In this document: positions 10,901-51,687 of the stretch, piece by piece
How positions within the stretch are numbered: position 1 is the first letter of the stretch
Layout: the number at the start of each line of letters is the position of its first letter
Assembly: GCA_026874595.1 (NCBI GenBank)
Contig: CM049306.1
Span: forward strand, 108,953,142 to 109,017,141
Direction of reading: 5' to 3'
Source: Sipunculus nudus
Taxonomy: Eukaryota; Annelida; Sipuncula; Golfingiida; Sipunculidae
Length of the DNA: 64,000 nucleotides
Made by a program: the position numbers and the translations under genes
Notes under the pieces: model-generated
The model's input: only the letters and a program-made list of their open reading frames with translations
What the model was told of the DNA's origin: nothing
The model's database searches: none

Positions 10901-13054
10901 GTCTTGTTTAAAGTGATTCAGAACTCAGAAATTCATAAATATAATCTTCAAATAAAAGTTAGCCAGCTATTCAATTGAATATGAACTTTATCAAAATTAG
11001 ATTGTAATTTTCACATGATCTTAATCTATACCAGAACTGGTTAGAACATGGCATGTTACCCTCCATGTACCATCCTCCACCAGTTCATGATATATATCAG
11101 TCAGCTTTAATTATGATGTAAGTAATTCAGGTTTTTTCTATCAAGAATTCTTTGTTGGGACATGAGTGTATTGCAAGATATTACCTGTTTTATGAAAACC
11201 ACAGCAACTGCAGCAACATATCTAGAGGTTCACATGGCAGAGGCTTGCATTCCTTATAATGCATATTTTCTTGAAGAAATACTACAAGAGACTGAGGAGA
11301 GAGAGAGAGAAGAGGGAGATATAACACAGAAGAGGATGCCTCAGGCACCAGTACAATACAGGTTATTATGCAATACAAAGGTATAGTGTACATTTCAACA
11401 TCTGTAGCCTCTAGAAAGTGCACTGGTTTGAACCCCCGTTAGAACAGACAGCTTGCTCCAGAGTGTATAAAAAGTTGATTTTGGAAGTATGTAGCCTTAC
11501 AATGCAGGTCAAATTAAATACAAGGAGATGATGTTTGATGGATGATACATGGTGATCACTAAGGCTTAGCAGAGCTAATCAACTAAGCAAATGAAAATTT
11601 CCTACATTTTATACTCTAATTGATGCTTAGCTCTAGCTGATGACTGTGCACATGACTGCCTGTGTATTGAAGCTTACGTATCATGTTCCATACATTGACC
11701 TGAGAGTAAATAGGAATAATTTATACAAGTTATATACATGAATGCATTGTCAAATCTACCTGTACAGTCCCGCACTCTCAGTGGCCTTATTTTTTAACAA
11801 TAAAATGTCCATCACAGTAGCTCAGTCTGACAAACACTGTTACAAATACCTTAAAACTTGCTCATCATAAACAGATATCCCAACCAAAAAATACAAAGAT
11901 GCCTCCAAATTCACCAATATATTGGTACTCATGGTAAAATACTGCAGAGGCTAGTTACCAAAGGCTCCACCAGGTGTCACCCTGGTATACTTAACCCCTG
12001 ATTAAACCCACTGATCTTGCTGGCAGTACATTTAATGACCTTTACCCTAAAAAAAATATGTCATAGAGCAGTCAAAGATTCAGATTAGACTGTGTTTCTG
12101 AATTAAATTTTCTCAACCAAACTTTCTTTCCATAAATATCCTTCTGATACAGCTATATTAGTACATATCTTATCCATGTTCTATCATCTGTCTGATTGTT
12201 AGGGAGCATATTTCTACAAACACAGACACCCTTGAAAACAGTTTATTGGTGATTTTATACATACCTAGTATTATTTTACATGTAAGACTCATTAAGAGCC
12301 AAAGACCACTGTACAATTCTGACTTGGCACAAACACTGGATACAGGGAATTGTGCTGAGGAATAAAAAGTTACCCAACTGAGCTAGAGGTAACACCGCAC
12401 CAGAGACAGCCGTCAAGTACACGGACAGCATCAGTCACTTGTTACTACAAATGACTTTCTTGCTAGAATATATCTCAATGCTTGCCAAATTAAGATAACA
12501 AGCGAATATGTATGGGTTGTATTTTTGAATGGATCTCGGATTGAGTACAAAGCTGATGAAATATTTGTCTCCATGTACAGTTTATACACAGAGCAATGAA
12601 AGTTTCTAACTCTTATTTATTGAGCATAAAACAAGTCTAATATTAAGAGGATTTCACCAATATAAAAAGCATAATACCAGTCTAATATCATTCCTGTGGA
12701 ATGGACCTTCACTCACACACACACATTTTGAGTGCACTCAAGTCTATAATGACTCTCTATATTATTCCATTCAGACATCGTCAATTTACAATCACTGTTT
12801 TACAATTAAATGGTCAACTTTGAACAATCAAGAGTTGTTTCTGATATGATATTCCACACGGACTATGAGTTGAGACAGATGTCTGGCTGCAGTGAGCAGT
12901 GAAGCCTACTACTCATTAGATAAACTGAAAATTGTTTGTGTTACCCTGATGAGAAAGCAAAGAGAACGTCCATGGTTAATGTCATACATAATCCCATGAT
13001 GAAGCATGTGTGTGTAATGATGTTTCTCTCTTGAACTCTGTTTACCCTTACAAG
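7973..13054. other. Five kilobases without a recognised gene
   Basis: There are only short, unrecognised open frames. Landmarks are a T/G homopolymer with 16 G at 9253-9268, a degenerate catgtaataatctgtac repeat at 10357-10500, and a short (ga)n at about 11299. It probably lies downstream of the kinase transcription unit. Confidence 0.45.
10357..10500. repeat. Degenerate short tandem repeat (catgtaataatctgta)
   Basis: Four to five imperfect copies of tcatgtaataatctgtacca, interrupted by small indels. Confidence 0.6.
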
Positions 13055-13330
13055 TCCTGCTTCGCATTACAAGTCCCCGTCCCATTACAAGTCCCGCTTC
13101 GCATTACAAGTCCCCCTTCCCATTACAAGTACCCCTTCACATTACAAGTCTCCTTCCCATTACACGTCCCACTTCCCATTACAAGTACCCATTCACATTA
13201 CAAGATCCCCTTCCGATTACAAGTATCCCTTCACAGTACAAGTCCCCCTTCACATTACAAGTCCACCTTCACATTACAAGTCCCCCTTCATATTACAAGT
13301 CCCCTCTTCACATCACAAGTCTACATTACA
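13055..13330. repeat. 18-19 bp minisatellite (cattacaagtcccccttc)
   Basis: About 15 imperfect copies of cattacaagtcccccttc. The units vary in length by a base or so, and the long plus-strand open frame across them is low-complexity. Confidence 0.9.
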
Positions 13331-13669
13331 AGAGAAGAAGACTGTAAAAGCTGCCTTCCCCATCAAGTATTATACAGTGTGACTAAATGCATACATAAAT
13401 TCCTTGTGTATTCAGAAACATGACACCTGACAGTTTTTTAAAGCTGACGTGAGCTATGTCAACAATTTATTAAAGGAATATCATAATATCATTTTTGAGG
13501 GAACAATCCAAAACTGGACTTTTACCCTATAAACAGACTAATAAAATTTCCTTTTGCTTTGTATATGAAAACCGATTCCCTTTAGTAATTAATCTGGATA
13601 TAGCTGGATGTGTGTCAGGTAAGAAAATTCCTTTAAAATCCTTGTTGATTCTAAAACTGGATAACAGTA

Positions 13670-14412
13670 GAAAGCTTGAACTAGCGCTTACATACAGCTC
13701 ACTGCAGCCAGTAATTAACAGTACAGAGCTTGAACCAGCACATACATCCAGCTCACTGCAACTAGTAATCAACAGTACAGAGCTTGAACCAGCGCTTACG
13801 TCCGGCTCACTGCAGCCAGTAAAAAACAGTACAAAGCTTGAACCTGTGCTTACATCCAGCTCACTGCAGCCAGTAATTAACAGAAGAGAGCTTGAACCAG
13901 CGCTTACATCCAGCTCACTGCAGCCAGCAATTAACAGTACAGAGCTTGAAACCGCTCTTACATCAACTCACTGCAGCCAGTAATTAACAGTACAAAGCTT
14001 GAACCTGCCCTTACATCCAGCTCACTGCAGCCAGTAATTAACAGAAGAGTCTGGAATCAGTGCTTACATCCAGCTCACTGCAGGCAGTAATTAACAGAAG
14101 TCTTGAATCAGCGCTTACATCCAGCTCACTGCAGCCAGTAACTAACAGTACAGAGCTTGACCAGCCCTTAAATCCAGCTCTCTGCAGCCAGTAATTAACA
14201 GTTGAGTTTGAGAAAGTGCTTACATCCAGCTCACTGCAGCCAGTATTTAACAGTAGAGAGCTTGAATCAGCGCTTACATCCAGCTCACTGCAGCCAGTAT
14301 TTAACAGTAGAGAGCTTGAATCAGCGCTTACATCCAGCTCACTGCAGCCAGTATTTAACAGTTCAGAGCTTGAACCAGCCTTAACATCCAGCTCACTTCA
14401 GCCAGAAATTAA
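13670..14412. repeat. 54-bp tandem satellite, about 13-14 copies
   Basis: The unit runs agcttgaaccagcgcttaca, tccagctcactgcagccagt, aattaacagtacag. The spacing from 13673 to 13727 is 54 bp, which is 18 codons, so frames stay open across several units (SSLQPVINSTELEPALT). Small deletions shift the frame. The ctgcag PstI site recurs. Repeat, not a gene. Confidence 0.93.
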
Positions 14413-14919
14413 GTCTTACACCTACCAGAACATGGTCACAACCCATACCCTATTCATCTTATTGTTAAATCACTCATAGTCTCATATTTTTTATACTGGT
14501 TTGAGATGAGCAACTCCTTTCCTTTATATAGTACATAGCCTACAACATGGGTACACAGACAAAGGATTTACCTTATAAGAGCTGCACTTCAGTTTATTTT
14601 GCACAGCTGGCATAAAACATTTATCTTTTAGACCTGGACCATTTACTGTTCCAGGTATTTCAGTATCAGGGGATGGGGATGGGGGGCACTATTGTTTAAG
14701 CCTGGTGCTACTGAGAACTGCTTTTAGGTCTGAGAGAAATGGAGCTCTCATGTTGTTCCTGTTACCATTAATTCCCTAACCCCCCCCCCAATTTTTACCC
14801 TAAAATGGTACTCCAAGTCAAGTGTCACTTGGCTAACACAGCAAGTAATGCCCAGGAAAAGATTGCAGTTGTTCCTCAGATGTGCTCTGACTGCAATTGG
14901 TATGTTTGGTACTCAATAA
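14413..14919. other. Spacer between satellites
   Basis: No gene is seen. A run of ten C lies at 14780-14789. Confidence 0.5.
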
Positions 14920-16345
14920 CACTCTGACATACTCTGACTTTGTGAGTTTACCACTTGATCATGCTCTGACTTGGTCTGCTCTGACACACTCTGACTTAAG
15001 TAGCTGAGTTTACCACTTGATCATGCTCTAACTTTATTGAGTGAGTGTACCACCTGTTCATGCTCTGACTTTGTCTGCTCTGACTCACTCTGACTTAAGT
15101 TGCTGAGTGTACCACTTGATCATGCTCTGACTTGGTCTGCTCTGACTCACTCTGACTTAAGTTGCTGAGTTAACCACTTGATCATGCTCTAACCTTAATG
15201 AGTGAGTGTACCACCTGTTCATGCTCTGACTTTGTCTGCTCTGACTCACTCTGACTTAAGTTGCTGAGTGAACCACTTGATCATGCTCTGACTTGGTCTG
15301 CTCTGACTCACTCTGACTTAAGTTGCTGAGTTAACCACTTGATCATGCTCTAACCTTAATGAGTGAGTGTACCACCTGTTCATGCTCTGACTTTGTCTGC
15401 TCTGACTCACTCTGACTTAAGTTGCTGAGTGTACCACTTGATCATGCTCTGACTTTGTCTGCTCTGACTCACTCTGACTTAAGTTGCTGAGTTAACCACT
15501 TGATCATGCTCTGACCTTAGTGAGTGAGTGTACCACCTGTTCATGCTCTGACTTTGTCTGCTCTGACTCACTCTGACTTAAGTTGCTGAGTGTACCACTT
15601 GATCATGCTCTGACTTGGTCTGCTCTGACTCACTCTGACTTAAGTTGCTGAGTTTACCACTTGATCATGCTCTGACCTTAGTGAGTGAGTGTACCACCTG
15701 TTCATGCTCTGACTTTGTCTGCTCTGACTCACTCTGACTTAAGTTGCTGAGTGTACCACTTGATCATGCTCTGACTTGGTCTGCTCTGACTCACTCTGAC
15801 TTAAGTTGCTGAGTGTACCACTTGATCATGCTCTGACTTGGTCTGCTCTGACTCACTCTGACTAAAGTTGCTGAGTTAACCACTTGATCATGGTCTAACC
15901 TTAATGAGTGAGTGTACCACCTGTTCATGCTCTGACTTTGTCTGCTCTGACTCACTCTGACTTAAGTTGCTGAGTGTACCACTTGAACATGCTCTGACTT
16001 TGTCTGCTCTGACTCACTCTGACTTAAGTTGCTGAGTGTACCACTTGATCATGCTCTGACTTGGTCTGCTCTGACTCACTCTGACTTAAGTTGCTGAGTT
16101 AACCACTTGATCATGCTCTAACCTTAGTGAGTGAGTGTACCACCTGTTCATGCTCTGACTTGGTCTGCTCTGACTCACTCTGACTTAAGTTGCTGAGTTT
16201 ACCACTTGATCATGCTCTGACCTTAGTGAGTGAGTGTACCACCTGATTATGCTCCGACTTGGTCTGCTCTGACTCACTCAGGTAGTGAGTTTACCACTTG
16301 ATCATGCTCTGACTTAAATTGCTGAGTTTACCACTTGATCATGCT
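14920..16345. repeat. Composite satellite with 161-bp higher-order repeat
   Basis: It is built from a 62-bp unit (ctctgacttggtctgctctg, actcactctgacttaagttg, ctgagtgtaccacttgatca, tg) and a 37-bp unit (ctctaaccttaatgagtgag, tgtaccacctgttcatg). The order 62-62-37 repeats with a 161-bp period (37-mer starts near 15188, 15349, 15510, 15670). Later intervals of 223 and 99 bp fit gain or loss of one 62-mer. Confidence 0.93.
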
Positions 16346-17007
16346 AAGACTTCTTATGGACTGCTCTGTCCCAGTGCCACCAAAAAGGTTAATTTTTACC
16401 GATTTCCAGGGATCGATGGTAACAGTATAGCTGACATATTTCTGATGATACTCAAATGGACAGTTTCTCACCTTAACGACAACTAATGACTGTTGTTTCT
16501 ATAGGTCTATATCGAGCAGAGTTACAGTAAGTGATAATTAAGGGGAGGGGTCATTTATCCAATTGTAGCAAAATCTGTTGCTTTCTTTGTAAGCACCTGG
16601 ATACCAGCAGGGCAATTATCATTTATATCATATTATTTTTTTCAATTACCATTAGGACAAAATACTTCCATTCACTTGTAATACTGTGCATTAAAGACTT
16701 AAACTATTGTCTACACAAATCATGTCTTTGACATGTTATAAATTGCTCAGAAAACATAAATAACCCAACATGAATAGACTTCAGATTGGTTGTTTTTCAT
16801 GCAGTTCTACAGTGAACCAAATACTTCTCAGAGAAATTACTTTGGCAAATTACACCGTCCTTTATAACAAATGATTAGCTTCAAAAATAGAAAATGACAG
16901 TAAAAAAATACCATGGAGTTTGTCAAGGTTACACAGAAACCACAGCAGCATTGTCAACTGACTGCAACTTTCAGTGAACATTTATCTAAACCAATTAACA
17001 GATACAA

Positions 17008-17013
17008 TTTATT
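17008..17013 (-). terminator. Candidate polyadenylation signal AATAAA
   Basis: This is the first AATAAA found downstream of the kinase stop codon on the minus strand, about 600 bp from it. Many AT-rich matches occur further on, so it is only a candidate. Confidence 0.25.
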
Positions 17014-17608
17014 ATCAGGATTAGAATACAAACTGAATTGCAACACTGGTTGACATAAGGAGCGTATTCCACTCACTGGTTACTATGGTATCTGTGTCAA
17101 ATGAACAGCAGGCTGAACTTATTCTTGATCCAAAAATACCCTAGTTTGATGGAACATACATCCACTAATAGTCAGTGTGATCAAAGTACAGGACTTGTAA
17201 GACCTTCCTATTGTCAGCTTCACATGGATACCATGGTGCCTTCAATCACTGATCACGGAACATGGACACATCCCTAAAGTTGAGTTCTGGTAAGCCTTGC
17301 TGATGGCTGGTAGTGATGTACCAATGAGATTCACAGGGAACGCAACGCAACATCTTGTACTCAGTAGCAGCAGGGTAACGGGCAGCATGGTCCATACCGG
17401 CGCAAGGTAACAGGCAGCATGGTCTGTACTGGCACACTTGCACACAGCTATATAGGGACTAGTGTCTGCAGAAACACTACTTTTTCCAGACTGTGTGTAT
17501 TTGGCTGCCAGGGTGACTGAGATTAAAGCTGCTGTGGGTGGCAGGGTCGTCTTACCCTGCGTTTTTTAAGGTCCCTTGAGTGGTGTACCAGGTTGGTGTG
17601 GCCCTTTG
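17014..17608 (-). other. CDK17: Proximal 3' untranslated region of the PCTAIRE kinase (inferred)
   Basis: This sequence follows the stop codon on the minus strand. It holds no conserved frame. A short local duplication (gcagcatggtc... twice, 17381-17432) makes two overlapping open frames here that I do not regard as genes. The extent depends on the tentative poly(A) signal at 17008-17013. Confidence 0.45.
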
Positions 17609-46126
<28,518 letters not shown>

Positions 46127-46454
46127 CTGAAAGACAAGAAAGTATGTTACATATTGCACAACTTGTATGAGTGACGCAGGAAGAGGGTACAAATTTATAT
46201 GTTACACTTGTTACATGGTAACAGTGTTGAGTACAGTTTTATAATAAACAAACTTCTTATCACTAAATAAAATGCTATCACACTGGATGCAAGCCATTCA
46301 TCTTGCTTGATTCAGCAGATTGAAGTAAGGGCTGCCTCAGGAGTATGATGTTGTGGCAACAAAAGTATTTTGAACACACAGGTTTCCTGTCCAATCATAA
46401 TTCAATGATACAAAGGACACTGCTCTTCCTGATTTGTTAATCTTTTTAAAATTT

Positions 46455-46530
46455 TTTGAATTATTTGTTATAATAATAATAATAATAATCATCATCATTA
46501 ATTTTATTATTTTTATAATTATTATTATCA
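46455..46530. repeat. Compound (taa)n(tca)n microsatellite
   Basis: Trinucleotide-rich AT sequence just upstream of kinase exon a. Confidence 0.8.
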
Positions 46531-47403
46531 TTAGTTTTCATTTTATCACGGATGACTAACCTATTTCTAAGGAACCAATTCAAGCATTTAGTCCATCATG
46601 ACAAGTATATATATGTCAAAGGAAGAACTAGAATCTGGGAAGATTCTGGACCTTTCTGGGAAGAATGGGAATTCTCATTCTTCCTGGAGAAAAATTGAAT
46701 TAAGAGATGGAATGAAAGGATTCCATTTCTTCCTGGGAAAAAAGAATTTTTAATTGTCCTGGAAAATATGAGAATCAAGTGATAGTATGACATGATTCCT
46801 TTTCTTCTCGGGAAAAATCAGAATTCTCATTTTCCAAGGAAGAATGGGAATTTTAATTTATCTCAGGAGGAATTTGAAAATTCTGGAAAAGATGATTCTG
46901 GATCCAAATCCCAATTTAAAGGACCCATAAGTATTTTCATACTTTACAAAGCTATATCAATCTTTCAATATATCTGGGGAAGCTTTTTTATATCAATTCT
47001 TCACAAAATCTGGTCCCAACATTTGGTAATGTAACAAACTATGTGCCTTATGCATGTAAAGAATGAGCCTGTATAAGTCCTTCAGGCCACTGGCAACCAG
47101 TGAAGTTATCTTAATACTGGCTGTATATGATAAAGAATAATCCATGAGTTTTTAGCACTGAACCCAAAGCAGACTCAGGAAGAAAACCTTCCCTCTGCAG
47201 ATCACCTCCCAGCCTTGGTAATATACTCAGGCCACAGAGGTCATTCAACATTTGTTTGGTCAGCTGACTGGACCAGAGGACAACTCAGCCACCAGCTTCA
47301 ACGGCAGCCAAGGTCCAATCCCAGCACAAACTGTTTTTTTTAGTCTTCCACATATGTCTGTATATTTGGCCTTGGCAGGATGACTTCATTTCTTTTCTAT
47401 GGT

Positions 47404-47417
47404 GTTACCATAGCAAC
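47404..47417. promoter_or_regulatory. X-box-like motif (gttaccatagcaac)
   Basis: It fits the RFX-factor X-box consensus GTHNYYATRRNAAC at every position. Whether it is bound is unknown, and one 14-bp degenerate match can occur by chance. Confidence 0.35.
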
Positions 47418-48118
47418 AGGACATCCATATCCAGCGTGGAGTCAGATGAGTGACAGATCAGATGTTGGTGGTGCGGTGTTGTTTGTTGGTTCATACTCAT
47501 CAGGGACACAGATGTTTCTACAGGACAGAGCCCTGGCCTGGTCACAGACAGACATGTTTTGGTGTAACACCTGGTCTTAGTAAGCCTGCATTAACTCAAG
47601 AACAGGGGTCATAACGAACCCTAACTCAGGTCATATCACAGGTTATACCCCCACAATCTGCAGAGGACCTGCACCTGTTTATAAATGGAGACAGGAAGGA
47701 TGAGCTTATTAATAATTCAAGTGTAATGGAACAGCCAGGAATATCAAAGCCATGGCTATACCAATCAGACATGTGTGACTTCAAACATTTATACCATGTA
47801 TAGCTCTAACCTAATGTGAGGCTTTTAAGAATGACTTCCTGAGACACCACATCATGCACACAGAGAATACTGTGGAAATTACAATAAAGATGTTGCTCAG
47901 TTACCACACACTGAAGGCTGTCCTGCCAATAATTAATTAAAAGATATCTATTCATATTCAATATGATAATGCAAGACAATGACATCTTGTAATAGTTTAA
48001 GCATATATATCCCACTAATGTCTTATATGGTTGTGAAGGCTTGGTTTGGTTGCTTGTTTCCTCATTATCTCCAAATATTCTTAATAAATTTTCAAGTAAA
48101 ATCTTGTGGAATTAAGGG

Positions 48119-50768
48119 TAAACAAGGGACCTATGGGTCACGACGCTCAGCTGTTATATATGATAAAAAAATATTATTTAGAAATGAGGCACATGCTGGT
48201 TTTTTGTGGTAATAAATATAAGCTGTATTATGAGTTGTTGTTGTTTAGCTTATGTATGATTTTGATAGTACCTTTGGAGACAGGGAAGAGGATTGATTTC
48301 ATTTATTTTATTAACAAATGGAGTACTATTATCACACAGATTTTGACTTGGCCATATAACTTATAAGCAGAACATATAAGAGTTATAATATAAGAGTTTA
48401 ACTATTTATTAAAAAAAATTACAAATATTGTCCCAGATATAATTTTTATTAAAAATAATAAGAGAATCATATGATTTTTTAAAATGAAATTTAACTGATA
48501 TGATTATTAAAATAATATTAAAGAATATATTCATGAATGCATTCATGAATACATTTTGAAAGTATTTGCATGAGTATTCATATACATTCATTGTTACCTG
48601 AATTCCCATTCTTTATGCAAGAAATTTTATAATGGAGTACATAATCATATTCGTATTTAAATACAATTACAAAGTATTCGCACCATGTCTGGTATTTATT
48701 CAGTTTTCACCAAACAATGATGTTGAGAATCCAGAATATACAAAATTCACACATTTAAATAATGATCATTAATACCTGGTTTTATGGCTTTTATTTATAT
48801 TAAAAAATAACTGTAAAAAATTAATTTTGGACTAATTTCACATCAATGTACACACTAGACACAGTAGGAATCTAGATTAATATTATCAACTGCATCTTTG
48901 TCTATCATTAATTTCCTTCATATGATCCCTAATGATAAGTAATGAATAATATGATTTACTTCTTTATCAATAAAATTGAACTGAAAAATGCAATAGGTGA
49001 CTGCATGGTGTTATTTGGAATATGTGACATTCTACCCATCGATACAAGATTCTTATATCATCAGTAACTGCAAGTTAATTTCCTGTTATTATAAACTAAC
49101 AAACTCCTTTTCTATTTTTCTTTAATTTGTTATTAAAAACCAATAAAAATTTATTAATTTATTGTTTATTGTTATGTTGTTGGTTAAAACTACTAGATGA
49201 GTTGGGTTGGACAACTGGATCAACTGTGGCTAGCCATAAGCTGCCTGGATTCCTGTATGCCTCGCCTCAAGCGTGCATAATTTAATGAAAGGTCAACAAG
49301 GTCAACATACAGGTGACTCAAGAGGGGCTGGAGAGAGCCAAAGTCTGACAGGGTCTCATAAAAAACATTAATAAAAGCTACAATTTTTGGCCAATTTCTT
49401 TCAGCTTTCTAAACTAAAAAGCTGAAATCCTTATGTGTGCATGATATGAAAATTATATCAACAGTGCTCACGGGAAACAAACGTGCCATGGTCACAGTTG
49501 GGCAAAATTTAAGGTACTAATTTTATATTTATACTAATAACTTAAAAAATTTGAAAAATTCAGAACTAATTTTGGGTATTCAATTGAATCTTGATTAAAT
49601 TATGTTACATCCCTGACAAAAAATCTCTAGCTTCAGCAATGCCCTTGTTAAGGGAGTAAATATATTTCTTGATTTTTTACAAAGTGCATTATGTTTGGGC
49701 CCATAACTTAAAACAATTACGCAATACTGACTTCATTCTGGCATGTGCATAGAGAATGAAAAATATGTATATTGTTTATGATTAAATTCAGATCAGTGGT
49801 TTTTATATTAGGCATTCTTGAAGTGTGACAATGGGTTTTTAATGGAAAAATGAAGTTTTTCATTAATATCTCGAAGGTATTAAGTCCTAGTGACCAAATT
49901 CTTGGCATGGTAGGGGATTTTGGAGACATCTAACTGTATGCCGAATTTAAGGAACTTAGAGCTGAAGCTGGGGAGCTGAGCTCTTGCAAACTGCATAACA
50001 CTAGCTTGATGTAAACTATGTTACATGGTGCTTGAAAACTTAAATAAAATCTACAGTTTTTGATCAACTGGTTTCAAATTTTTGGTGTTAACAGTTGAAA
50101 TGCTAACAAAAACATGCTGTGAAAATTAAATCCACAGTACTTACAGGAAAAAAACGTGCCATGGTCAAAGTTGGGCAAAATTTAAGGTACCAATGTTTTA
50201 TTTTTATTAATATTTTAAAAAATTTAAAAGATTTTCATCTAATTTTGGGTATACAATTTAATTTTGATTAATTAAAGTTATATTGCTGGAAAAAAGGTCC
50301 ATAGCTTTAACATTTTTTGTGTTAAGTGATCAAATATATTTCCTGATTTTTTACAAAATGCATTATGTTTGGGCCCAGAACTTTTTTAAATTAAATAATA
50401 CAGACATAATTTCTGGCATGTACATAGGAACTATATAGAGGAATATTTATGGTAAATATGAGGAAAAACAGATGAGTGGTTTTGATATTAGGCAGTCCTG
50501 AAGTGTGAAAATAGGTTTTTAATAAAAAATTGAGGTTTTTCCTTAATTTCTCAAAGGAACGAAGTTGCAAAGACCCAGTTTTCGGCTTGGTAGGAGATCT
50601 TGGGGACATCTAACATTATGCCGAATTTTGGATTCCTAGGTCTTACGGTTTCAAAACGTGCCACATCTACGGACGGACGGACGGACGGACGGACGGACAG
50701 ACGGACGGACGACGGACAATGGACCACGACTATAGCTCAGATGACTTATAGTCAGCTGAGCTAAAAAT
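48119..50768 (+). mobile_element. Hairpin-ended dispersed repeat, copy 2 (about 2.65 kb)
   Basis: It starts acaagggacctatgggtcac, gacgctcagctg and ends tagctcagatgacttatagt, cagctgagctaaaaa. It is collinear with 51849-54403 over nearly its whole length, at an offset of about 3.73-3.75 kb. A (ggac)n run (50671-50715) precedes the terminal hairpin (50732-50762). There is no long open frame; MSPRSPTKPK-type frames are shared by copies but are not recognised. Confidence 0.75.
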
Positions 50769-51309
50769 TTACAAAATTCAGATCTAATTTTGGGTAAACA
50801 ATTGAATCTTAATTAAACATAGTTATATACTTGGGAAAATAGACTCTAGTTTCAAAATTTTTCATTTTAAGTGAGATAATATTTTTCCTGATTTTTTACA
50901 AAGTCCATTATGTTTGGGCCAATAACTTTAAGAATTTATACTTAACAGACTTAATTTCTGGCATGTACATAGGAACTATATAGAAGAATATTTATGGTAA
51001 ATATGAGGAAAAACAGATGAGTGGTTTTGATATTAGGCAGTCCTGTAGTGTGAAAATAGGATTTTAATAAAAAATTGAGGTTTTTCCTTAATTTCTCAAA
51101 GGAACGAAGTCGCAAAGACCCAGTTTTCGGCTTGGTAGGAGATCTTGGGGACATCTAACATTATGCTGAATTTTGGATTCCTAGGTCTTACGGTTTCAAA
51201 ACGTGCCACATCTACGGACGGACGGACGGACGGACGGACAGACGGACGGACAACGGACAATGGACCACGACTATAGCTCAGATGACTTATAGTCAGCTGA
51301 GCTAAAAAT
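50769..51309 (+). repeat. Extra 3' module of the hairpin-ended repeat
   Basis: About 540 bp repeating 50230-50768 in tandem, including attaggcagtcctg, the (ggac)n run and the terminal hairpin (51273-51303). Copies of the same module also end at 28107, 54403 and 56221. Confidence 0.85.
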
Positions 51310-51687
51310 GGGCCATGAGTAAACTTCTGAGATGGATCCCTAAACTTTGAATGAAGATTGAACTAGATCTAGATTAACATCAATAATTTCTTACTTCTAA
51401 TGACCAATAGGTTATTATTTTAGAATCTATCAGTCACAATCAGTCTGCAGACAGTTCAAGCACTAGCAGAAGTAGGACCTCTTTCTAATGAAGAATGTAG
51501 GATACAGCAACACAAGAACAAGAAGTTCTGCAGGAAGCCTCTGCAGATCATGACCTTGAAAATTTGAGGTAGGTCAAAATTAAATATATCAGGTGCAAAT
51601 CTGTCCTCTGTGGCTGAAGGTAAGTTTATGAAGACAAGCACTGTTACAGATCTACTGAAAACATGTTCAGGAGAAAAAAATTAATAA

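Larger units (their letters stand above)
46127..48118 (-). other. Noncoding sequence upstream of the first recognised kinase exon
   Basis: No PCTAIRE N-terminal exon was found. A diverged cluster of gaagaatgggaattctcatt-like blocks lies at 46620-46870. An X-box-like motif is at 47404-47417. Confidence 0.45.

Noticed and set aside
11400-11450. tRNA-like ggtttgaacc sequence
   Set aside because: No cloverleaf, anticodon arm or A box could be drawn around it.
17242-17445. Cys-rich overlapping minus-strand frames next to the kinase stop
   Set aside because: They lie in the 3' untranslated region and are created by a short local duplication.
47380-47580. 66-residue plus-strand open frame
   Set aside because: No family resemblance, lies upstream of the kinase exons on the opposite strand, and nothing nearby supports splicing or a promoter.
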